A stretch of DNA of 64,000 nt from Bradyrhizobium liaoningense. GTDB taxonomy: Bacteria; Pseudomonadota; Alphaproteobacteria; Rhizobiales; Xanthobacteraceae. Shown in pieces: positions 8,478 through 16,900 of the stretch (position 1 is its first letter; every line of letters starts with the position of its first letter). Both the position numbers and the translations under genes were made by a program. The DNA lies in the NCBI RefSeq assembly GCF_018130955.1, contig NZ_JAFCJM010000026.1:31652-95651 (forward strand), written 5' to 3'. The notes below the pieces were generated by a model. The model was not told where the DNA came from. It did no database searches and saw only the letters and a program-made list of their open reading frames with translations.

Positions 8478-8735
8478 ATGGCGTGCATGACCGAGTGGGA
8501 AGCTTCAACCATGTTCCTCGATTTCTGTACCATTGAAACGCTGAAGCTGCGCCCCGGCTCCAAGGAGCTGGAGGCATTCAACGTCGAGCGTGTGCGCGGC
8601 TACCTCAAGCGCAATCTCGGCTGCAAGAAGAAGGAAGTGATCCAAGCGCTAGGCCTAGATCCCCGCACGGTGGCCAAGGCTATCAAGATCATCCGGGCAA
8701 ATGCCCATCCCGGCGATGGGGCTCTCCAGTCGTGA
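8478..8735 (+). CDS. Small hypothetical protein with possible HTH
   Basis: An 85-residue frame; ATGs at 8478, 8487 and 8511 are all possible starts, and GAAGG lies before the first. The C-terminal half (VERVRGYLKRNLGCKKKEVI, QALGLDPRTVAKAIKIIRA) has the spacing of a helix-turn-helix: a helix, a Gly-Leu turn and a recognition-like helix. That hints at DNA binding, but this is only pattern recognition. It lies 6 bp behind the previous small gene on the same strand and could be part of the same unit. Confidence 0.45.
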   Translation: MACMTEWEASTMFLDFCTIETLKLRPGSKELEAFNVERVRGYLKRNLGCKKKEVIQALGLDPRTVAKAIKIIRANAHPGDGALQS

Positions 8736-9237
8736 TCAAGATCATCGCGCCGTGCTCTGCAATCTCTTCTCTCCGGCAAATTGCCACGATCAGACCGTCA
8801 CCACCTCGGACTTCGCGACATCTCGATGCAGTCCCGCCTGATCGGCGCGCCGCAGCTCGCCGAGTGGATGAACCTGCATCCGGCAGAACGCCTGGCGCTC
8901 GCGCTGCATGGTCGGCGGACAGGATAGCAGAGGAGCTTAGGGTGGAAAGCCGCCTCCCCAGATGCGTTGAACCACTTGGTCCCAAAAGCCGCGATTACTG
9001 ACTGGGACCGTTTGATAGCCACCAAGGCCTGCCGATCGAATAAGTCCTTGTTTGCGGTGCATGAGTCCGGAAGTGGCGCGCTGAGCTAAACAACGCGAGA
9101 GCCGCCGCCATGTCGGCTTTGCTGGAAACCGGACGCCACAGGATCGTTGGGCCGACCACCGATTCTGTTGAACAAGGCGGCTGTTGCGACGCAGAAGGTC
9201 AATGATTCAGTCTGTCTAATTGGCAGAACTGAAGATC
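8736..9237. other. Intergenic, nothing firmly recognised
   Basis: A short frame at about 8827-8930 (MQSRLIGAPQLAEWMNLHP) is open but not recognised. The stretch CATGAGTCCGGAAGTGGC near 9060 has a near-match at 21640. No RNA gene seen. Confidence 0.4.
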
Positions 9238-10090
9238 ATGATGGGGCATCGGCAAGTCGAACAGGCCGCGTTGTTCTATGAGTTCTCGCCCGAGAAGCAG
9301 ATCCCCGCCGCCCCTCCCACTGCCGTCTTCGATAGGTTTGTTGACCTTCAAGAGATCAGGCGGGACCTGGCGCCCGTTCTAGAGTAGCATTGGTCGGCCT
9401 TCGATCGATCCGGAGCTGATGATCCGGATGCTCCTGATCGGATACTGCTTGGGCATCCGATCGGAGCGGCGGCTGCGCGATGCGGTCCATCTCAATTTCG
9501 CCTACCGATGAACTGCCGGCTCGTGTCTGGATGGGGCGGTGCCGAATCACTCGACGTTCTCCAAGAAAGGCACGGCCGCTTCCGGCAGAGCGATCTCTTC
9601 CGTCGCGAGTCCGTCTTGCGTCACAACATAGAAAGCGATTGGTCGGTGGTGAAGGGGATGCCGGGATGGTACCTTCTCACGCGATGACTTCACCCTAGGA
9701 CCATACCAGCGATGTTTACGTCTGCCCCGGCCAAGACGACGACCGGCTCATTGATCGATGGTGGGACACTACGCTACCGGGCGAGTATGATTGCCAAGCT
9801 TGCAGTCTAAAGCCTCGGTGCTGTCCAAAGAAGCCGGCTCGATACGTGCCGCGATCGATCTATAAAAGCACTTGTGACATGTCGCGCGAGATCGCGCGAT
9901 CTTGGAAGGGGCTGGTTTCGCGGCGGCGTCGTAAAAAGATCGAGATGCTATTTGCGCATCTCATGCGCATTCTCACGCTCGACCGTCTACGTCTATGAGG
10001 CCAAAACGGCGAGTGATGAGTTCTTCCTCGCAACCATCGCCCAGAACCTTCGGAAGACGGCCCGATGCCCGCCCTGAGGCCCGCATAGAT
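9238..10090 (+). mobile_element. IS1182-family transposase remnant
   Basis: Both ends of an IS1182-type DDE transposase can be read. The start is MMGHRQVEQAALFYEFSPEK, then FDRFVDLQEIRRDLAP, then a frameshift into segments matching the usual IDPELMIRMLLIGYC region near 9400-9460. After a large internal deletion the C-terminal part follows: CQACSLKPRCCPKKPARYVP, SRRRRKKIEMLFAHLMRILT and a frameshifted LAATAQNLRKTA. A full family member is about 450 residues; here the central catalytic part is missing and there are stops. It is inactive. I could not identify terminal inverted repeats. Confidence 0.75.
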
Positions 10091-10216
10091 CCGGCAAAAA
10101 GAGTGCACGCGGCATTACAATCGATTACTGCCAGGCTTTCTCAACGGAATCGACCCAAGAGCGACGTGCGCATGACCGAGAAACGCTAAAATCTCTCAGA
10201 TACATGTTGGTCTTCC

Positions 10217-10300
10217 TTAAACCGGAAGCATGTTGATCACTGTACCAAGAACAAAGCACAGCGATCCGATAAGGTAAAGCCAGTTCGCTAGATTGCCCAT
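10217..10300 (-). CDS. Possible 27-residue membrane microprotein
   Basis: The minus-strand frame reads MGNLANWLYLIGSLCFVLGT followed by VINMLPV and a stop: a single hydrophobic helix with a short polar start. Upstream, in another frame, a peptide MTAEMNKPAGPQPVNPRDVA runs into this start, which suggests that the two were one gene of about 47 residues now split by a frameshift. The ribosome site is weak. The function is unknown; it could be a small membrane protein or a decayed one. Confidence 0.35.
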   Translation of the reverse strand: MGNLANWLYLIGSLCFVLGTVINMLPV

Positions 10301-10612
10301 GCGACATCTCGTGGATTGACTGGCTGCGGCCCAGCAGGCTTGTTCATTTCAGCAGTCATCCTCGTTTGCTCCATGGCCACTTTCATCACACAAGCGGCGG
10401 CTCGAGTAAGCCGCACGCTGCCAAGCGTCACCACCAGCCGTGGTCACCACCGACCGTAAGAGAACCCGGGATAGTAATAGGTCGGAGAGCTCCAATATGA
10501 TCGTCAATCCATCGAATGTCGTCGAAGACGGTGATCTGATCGCGGATCACCTGAAGGTCGGCGCCGACTCACTACAGGCACGCGCCGGCCTTCGGCAGCG
10601 CAGACGATTTTA

Positions 10613-10975
10613 TCAATACGGCGGACACGTCGGTGTGTCGGTCCAGGGCGCTGTCGCATAGGCGCCGACGCGCGGTGCGGGCACGCAACCTGACGTGTAA
10701 TATCCGTAGCCGTCGGCTCCATAATATGAGTTATAGGTCGGATAGCCCCAATACGAACTATATGCGGGATAGCCCCAGTACGAATTATTAACCCGGTACG
10801 AAGGGTAAGGATTACCCCGCCGCACCTGATAGCGCACGTCCGTCGTCACGGCTGGTATCGCCGCCTTGATCGACGTGCCATTGATCGGCGCAGCAGACGA
10901 TTTGGCCGTGGCGGCCACTGCGATAGGAACAGCAATTGCGAGCGCAATCGCGAGGCTGCAGACTTGAATCTTCAT
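10613..10975 (-). CDS. Exported Tyr/Gly-rich hypothetical protein
   Basis: A 120-residue protein with a clear signal peptide (MKIQVCSLAIALAIAVPIAV, cleavage near AAPI). The mature part is a low-complexity Tyr/Gly/Pro/Ser region with near-repeats SYWGYPAYSSYWGYPTYNSYYG. Two cysteines lie near the C terminus (SGCVPAP and TPTCPPY). Such proteins are usually exported and of unknown function. CAGGAGC precedes the ATG. The leader and upstream DNA belong to R1 copy C, almost the same arrangement as at the cupin at 7424. A further Tyr-rich scrap (SPTYYYPGFSYGRW) lies downstream at about 10445-10500. Confidence 0.65.
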   Translation of the reverse strand: MKIQVCSLAIALAIAVPIAVAATAKSSAAPINGTSIKAAIPAVTTDVRYQVRRGNPYPSYRVNNSYWGYPAYSSYWGYPTYNSYYGADGYGYYTSGCVPAPRVGAYATAPWTDTPTCPPY

Positions 10976-10981
10976 GGTAGC

Positions 10982-11290
10982 TCCTGTTCGTGTTAAAGAT
11001 GATTATCCACCACCCGACGAGAATGACCTTCCAACGCCGGCGAGGGAAATCACCTCCCGCCATAGAGTCGATAGACGATCGTTATTTGCCGCCGCGCCGC
11101 GTGATGCCGTAGCGAGGAATGCCACCAGCCGCACCTGCAGAGACTCCCGTTGCCGCCCTTGGTCCAATCGAGATTGCGCGTGCCAACGCGCCGACTTTGA
11201 CCATGACGCCGCTCCTTCGGTGGATTTGTCGTGCGCACGTCGCCGACCGGATGCCGGACCGAGACAAGAGAGGGAAGGACATCGCCAATT
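10982..11290 (-). repeat. Dispersed upstream element R1, copy C (long form)
   Basis: The core at 11021-11150 carries CCTTCCAACGCCGGCGAGGG, AAATCACCTCCCGCCATAGA, CGATAGACGATCGTTATT and GTGATGCCGTAGCGAGGAAT. Similarity to copy B continues through TATCCACCACCCGACGAGAA on the gene side and GGTGGATTTGTCGTGCGC to CGGATGCCGGACCGAGACAA on the far side. The far end (11262-11290) again resembles the first codons of a peroxiredoxin-like gene read on the minus strand. It lies directly before the Tyr-rich exported protein and points at it. Confidence 0.8.
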
Positions 11291-11644
11291 TGCGGGGTAG
11301 GATGCCTACAGAAACGTTTTGGAACGCCGGAATCGGGTTACCTGGGTAACGACCAACCTGTTCTTGCAAACTCAGGTCTGGTGGTGGCACGAACCAAGCC
11401 CCCCGACCCGCCACTCGATTCGAGCTTACCCGGACGCGTTACGTCGCCTCTTGGCCTTCAACATGTTTCGCCGCAACGCGAGCTTGATTGCCAACGCGGC
11501 AAAGCGGACCTTGCATCACGTGGCCAAGTTTATGGGCTCGCGGCCTAGGTTAGCATCAGTAAGGATGGACAAACCGGGAGCGCTCGAATGAAGGAGATTT
11601 CTACTCGAGCGATTGTCTGAGCTACAGCGCAGGAGGCCTTAGCG

Positions 11645-11720
11645 TCTGAAAGCTCTAGACCCTGGCGCCGGAGAGAATGAAAACGATAGCGATCCGGAAT
11701 TTCTAACAGCGCGCAGACGG
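11645..11720 (+). promoter_or_regulatory. Conserved block upstream of SPW genes, copy 1
   Basis: The string GAGAATGAAAACGATAGCGATCCGG continues through AATTTCTAACAGCG to CAGACGGCAATA. Near-copies occur before the SPW pseudogene (40689) and the second SPW gene (33909), and weakly before the gene at 3406. The block is about 190 bp before the SPW start here. Conservation outside coding DNA at matching positions suggests a promoter or operator. I could not assign it to a sigma factor. Confidence 0.45.
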
Positions 11721-11865
11721 CAATACCCTCCTCATACACCTCATCGATACTTGGTGGCAGCGGCCCATCGATCACAACGCGGTCGATCCGCGTTCGTGTG
11801 CGCGGCCCCTACTCTCGATGTCCCAAGAGCCCGATCGAGCTGCCCAGCATGTAGGAGTTGCGCCC

Positions 11866-12267
11866 ATGCCCTTTCGCTTCATTACAAAGTCTATCCACAC
11901 CTACCTAATAGACTATCCTGTTGCCATCGTCTTGATGGTTGCGCCATTCCGGCTGAACCTAGGCAAGAGCGGTCCTGTCGCACTGTGGCTTTCGGCGGTG
12001 CCCCGCATCTTGGCACTGCTGCTGCCGGCTTTCACGGAGCATGCGACGGGGCTCCTCCGGATCATCCGTTACTGGCTGCATGTCTGGGTGGACAGCGCAT
12101 TGGGTGTGATCTCCATCGCTGCCCCCTCCGCTTTTCATTTTACTGGGCTTGATGCCTGGTATTGCTGGTTTCTCGGCGCGGGGCTCCTGCTGACGACCTC
12201 AGTTCTTAGCGCGCCCGAAATGAGCGCCGCCCGGCGAGCGAATCTCGACACGCGGACTACCATGTGA
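11866..12267 (+). CDS. SPW-repeat-like membrane protein 1
   Basis: A 133-residue protein with four hydrophobic helices arranged as two similar halves. IDYPVAIVLMVAPFRLNLG pairs with VDSALGVISIAAPSAFHF. This two-fold pattern is that of small SPW-repeat membrane proteins, whose role is unknown. The start at 11866 (MPFRFITKSIHTYL) is fixed by AGGAG 8 bases upstream and by agreement with the copies at 34108 and 40802. Compared with the 34 kb copy, several tryptophan/glycine positions have changed (YWCW for YWV), so it may be drifting. Confidence 0.65.
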   Translation: MPFRFITKSIHTYLIDYPVAIVLMVAPFRLNLGKSGPVALWLSAVPRILALLLPAFTEHATGLLRIIRYWLHVWVDSALGVISIAAPSAFHFTGLDAWYCWFLGAGLLLTTSVLSAPEMSAARRANLDTRTTM

Positions 12268-12829
12268 GGATCGGTTCGATTTTCGGGCGGCATCCAGTTG
12301 CAGATTTGATCGCAAGAGCGATGTGTCGCGCCCGGGAAGACCCGCGCGTCAGTCGGGGGAGATAGGCGGCGCCAACATCTTGCGCGGCGGGGCCTTGCCC
12401 AGGAGGCTGGGCTCTTCGCTTCCATCGAGACGTTGCTTGCGCTGCTCAGGCGAGTGGAGGGCTAGCGGTTACACCATGTCCGTGTTGATGGCGATTTCCT
12501 GGACCACTGAATTGACGAAGCCTGGTGAACTCCGTCCGGTCCAGCTGATGGGCCGCCATTCGACTGGGCGGCATAATCATCAAAACCGATGCTAATGGTT
12601 CGTCCAAAGTAGCGTGAATCTGAGCACTGTTCTTTCCGCGACCCCAATAGCTGCCGTCGGCCTTTAAAGTGGGTGGTGAGCACGGTGGTCAGTCCATTAC
12701 CTTGCATCCACACCTTTCCAGAATGCGACGTAGCCTTTAATGGCCGCAGCAGCGTGTTCCGCCAATGCGAGGGCAAACCCGGCTTACGTGCTTTCTCTTC
12801 CTCGAAGGTGACGCGCCGATCTAGGGCGT
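12268..12829. other. Intergenic between SPW gene and IS5 remnant
   Basis: The first 25 bases (GTGAGGATCGGTTCGATTTT) are shared with 41170-41195 and mark the end of the duplicated SPW block. The rest has open frames on the minus strand (to about 12730) that I do not recognise. Confidence 0.4.
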
Positions 12830-13590
12830 GGACTCGTAACGCGCGGCCAGCCGTAGCCGGATAGATGCGAGTTGGACGAAGGCAAGGTAGTTGCCCGCAA
12901 GCCTGTCTTAACGCCTCGCCACACAACGACATTGTTTGATCCTGTTGAAGAACCGTTCGACCTGGTTGCGAGCGCGATAAAGGTACGGGCTGAAAGCAGA
13001 TCGGATCGCTGCGATTGCTCTTCGGGGGGATGTTGGCCCACGCGCCCTTTTTCATGGCCAGCTCTCTTATCCAGTCGGCGTCATAGCCACGGTCGGCACG
13101 CAGCATTGACCCGGGCTTCAGGCGAGAGAGCAGTTTTCCGGAGTCGAACGTCGTGGGCCTCGCCGGGGCTCAACGCCAACCGTACCGGCAAACCATTGCT
13201 ATCGACCACCGCATGGATTTTACTCGTCGAGCCGCCGCGTGACCTTCCAATCGATTGGCGCCGATTCCTGGTGATGCAGGCTCCATACTGATGCACGCGG
13301 ACAATCGAGGTGTAGATCATTTGGACAGCGACATCGTGGGCAGCAGCAAGTGCGTCTATGATGCGGCCCCAGACACCGGCCCGCCGCCAACGGACGCTCG
13401 GGCACATCACGCCAAGGTGCTCCATAGCGCAAGACCCAGAAGATGCCATTGAGGACACGACGGTCGTTAACCAGAGGAACGCCACGCGGCTTGTTCGGCA
13501 GCATGGGCTTGATGGCAACCCATTCATAATCGGCGAGTTCGTAGCGCGTGATTCGAGCCCCCAGTTTGGAAGCTTGAATCACAGAGGGCT
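12830..13590 (-). mobile_element. IS5-family transposase remnant (IS427-like)
   Basis: Segments in different minus-strand frames line up with an IS5-type DDE transposase: YELADYEWVAIKPMLPNKPR, NDRRVLNGIFWVLRYGAPWR, GVWGRIIDALAAAHDVAVQM, RGGSTSKIHAVVDSNGLPVR, MLRADRGYDADWIRELAMKK and finally a frameshifted VERFFNRIKQC region. At least three frameshifts separate them, so the enzyme cannot be made. The catalytic Asp of ADRGYDAD is still readable. Terminal repeats could not be defined by eye. Confidence 0.8.
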
Positions 13591-13999
13591 GGCCAGACGC
13601 AACGCTTCCGGGCAGGCCCGGCTGGACGCTTACGGGGTAGAAGCGGACATCAGCCAGCCGACATCCCCGCTGAAACCATCGGAAATGCCCCCCGGCGGAC
13701 CTCTCCGGATGTCCGCTCTTGCGCCGCTCCGGAGGAGCGGACAGGACTGAATCGAACGTCTTGAGATTAAGCGGAATTCGGCTGCGGCACTAGTTTTCGT
13801 GGCGGCGCTGCGCCGTCTCGAGCCAGGGCCCAAGCCAGCAATCGACCGCGAGCAATGGCCACGGTAGGTGAAGGCTCACGCCACGCCTAGCGGTCGTGCG
13901 AAGATGGGGCGCGTCTTGTCAAAGGGGCGATTGGAAGCGCAGCCTCCAATGCTGTCGCGTTCATCCGGACCAGACAAGCCGCGGACGCGAAGGATCCAA
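13591..13999. other. Intergenic, nothing recognised
   Basis: Contains an imperfect GC-rich direct repeat (AGAAGCGGACATCAGCC, GGATGTCCGCTC, AGGAGCGGACAGG). No gene recognised. The kinase gene's 3' end abuts it. Confidence 0.4.
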
Positions 14000-16900
14000 T
14001 CACGATGTAATGTCCGGCTGGGCAGACACGGTGAATTCAAAGGTGGCGCCGTGGGGCACGTTCGCGCTGGCCCACAGGCGCCCGCCATGCGCTTCAATGA
14101 TCGACCGGCAGATCGACAGGCCCATACCCAAGCCGCCGGACTTTGTAGTGTAAAAGGCGTCAAAGACGCGCTCAAGGGCCGCCGGCGCCAGTCCCGGACC
14201 CGAATCTCGCACCCCGACGAGCACGCCGTTCGGCTCGGCCTTCCGGGTACTGATCAGCAACTCCCGCGTGCCCTCGCCGACGCCGCTCATCGCTTCGATG
14301 CCGTTGACAATCAAGTTAAGAATCACTTGTTGCAGTTGGACCCGATCTGCTCGAATGAGTGGCAAGCTCTCCGCAAGTTGCGTCCGCACCGAAATGCCGT
14401 TCTTCAAAACCTCGGCCCGGGTCAGGGCTATGACCTCAAGCACCGCCTCGTTGATCTCCAGGTCGTCCTTCCGTGGGGGCGCCTTCTTGTTTAGGGCGCG
14501 GATCCCATCGATAACGTCGATGGTTCGGTTGCCGTCCTTGACGGCAGCATCGAGCGCCTGCCGGACCTCCTCCAGATTGGGCCGCTGGGCGTTTAGAAAG
14601 CGCAAGGCAGCTTGGGCATTGGTAATTGTCGCTGCGATTGGCTGGATGACTTCATGCGCAATCGAAGCCGAGAGCTGCCCCATTGTTGCGACTCGATTCG
14701 CGTGCACGAGCTCCATCTGCACCTCGCTGTAACGCCGCTCGCTTTCGCGAATTTCCTCCTCCGCCCGCTTGCGCTCGGTTAAATCCACCACGAAGGCGAC
14801 GCCCTGTTCGTGTCGCTCACCGAAAGTCGCCGCCCCGACCAGCACCGGCACGCGGCCACCGCTTTTCTGGAGGTACTCCTTCTCATAGGGTTGCGCGGTT
14901 CCGGTCGTCTCCAACTCCGCCACTCGTCGGTCGTCGGCATCACGCCAGTCAGTGGGCGTCAGATCCCGCCAGCGCAGCTGACCGGAGAGGAGATCATCGC
15001 GGCCGTATCCGATGATGCGGAGAAAAGCGTCGTTTGCATCGATGATCCGACCGTCAAGATCCCAGACGAAGATGCCAATAATGTTGACATCCACTAGTCG
15101 TCGGATCCTAGCCTCCCGCTCAGCTAGTTCCCGATACAAGCTGGCGTTCTCTATTGAGATAGCCGCCTGGGAAGCGAGCAGCGTGAGGACTACCATTCGA
15201 GCAGGAGTAAACGCCCCAGTCGCAAGGTTGTTCTCCAAGTACAGCATTCCGATCAACCTGGTCTGCTTCAGTATCGGCAGGCAGAGCATTGAACGTGAGC
15301 TGTGGTCGCGAATATAGACATCCGTTGAAAACGATCTCTGACTGAACGCATCGTGCAGGAGAACGCTTTCTTTAGTCCGAAGGACGTAGTGAAACACGGA
15401 CTTCGGTAGGTCCGCGGCCGTGACGCGTGCCTGTTTCAGGACCACGTTCACGGTGCCGCTGCTGGTTGTGGCTTCTGCTTCAACTTGATATTTGTCGCCT
15501 CGCGAGAGAATCAAGAGACCGCGATCGGCACCCGCGTGTTCGATCGCTAGACTCATGAGCGTGTTGATTAACTTCTCGAAAACGATCTCGCCGGACAGTG
15601 CTTCCGAGACTCTGATTACGGTAGCCAAATCAAGCTGCTCGTTGGGTGCCACCATCGTCGCCGTGGAATCCGGGATGGATTTGTCCACTTTGAGGTGTGG
15701 ATGAAGCTCCTCGAGCTGGCGAACCTTTCCGTTAGCTCCCCAGCGCAGGTAGCAGGCCCGCGCCGCCCGCAAATAGGTCGCCGCAATCTCCTCGTAACCG
15801 CGCTCCGCGTAGAATCGACCAGCAATCTCGTTCGCAATTGCCTGGTTGTGCACGAACCCGTACCTGTGAGCCTCGCGGATGGCCTTGTCGTACAACTCCT
15901 GAGCGTTCAGCACCCTGCCTTCAATGCGGGCGATTTCGGCGCCGACCAAGGCTACGCGGTCTTCGAAGGTTTCGGGGTTGACCTCCGCCCACAGTTGAAG
16001 TTGCCGGTGATGGTCCACAATAGACTCGAAGTGCCACGATCTCTGCTCTGGTGTGGCGTGATCCCAGACCGCTGCGTGCGTCAGCGCGCCATAAAATCGA
16101 TACTCCGCTGACTCGAACGTTGCCGCCGACGTCCAAAGCAGAGGTTCCGCGTGCAGCGAGGCGTCGACCGCCGTCGCAAGGTCTCCGGCGAAAAAATGGG
16201 CCTGCAGCTTTCGCGTCCAGTAATAGAACTCAGCGAGCAATAGATCGGGGCTGTTAGCTAAACGGCGTTCGGTGTCGTCTTCGCTGTATCCCTCATGATC
16301 CAGGCACCCGAACTGTGCAGTTAGCCCGCGCAAGGTGAGGATCAAACCGAGTTGTGCCCCGCAGCGCTCTATGACTAGACCGAAACGCACCCGCCTAGCA
16401 AATGTCAAGCCGTTCTCGCATTCCTTTTGCACTTCCGCGAGTGGATCCCCGGCGGCGAGGCAAACCGTGACGGTCAGCAGTTCGCACTCGGCTGTCAGAT
16501 AATCGATCGAGTAGATCAGCCGCTGATTACGTTCCCAAGTCTCTTCTGCAAGAAGGGCTCTGCCGGCTCTGAGATACTTGAGCGCCGAGTCGTACGCCGT
16601 CGAGAGTTTCGCACGCCGGCCTGCGATCAAATTAAGCTGTGCGACGCGCTCGCGATCGTCGACAGAGGTGATGAGATGAGAGCCCCGGTTGAGTTGATTC
16701 ACGATCTCAAATATCGCTTCCTCACGTTTTTCGGCGGGCGTGTGCTTAGCAAGGAGCATTCCGGTCCGCAGGTGAGCCTCAGCGCGCAGGTCCTTCGGAA
16801 TAAGCGAATAGGCGGCTTCCTGGACACGGTCGTGCGTGAATCTGTAGAAATTGTCCGCACGGATGATGAGGCCCAATCGCACGGCTTCCAGAAGATGGTC

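Noticed and set aside
11545..11775. 76-codon minus-strand ORF
   Set aside because: It covers the conserved non-coding block upstream of the SPW gene, has no family resemblance and is not open in the homologous blocks at 33.9 and 40.7 kb.
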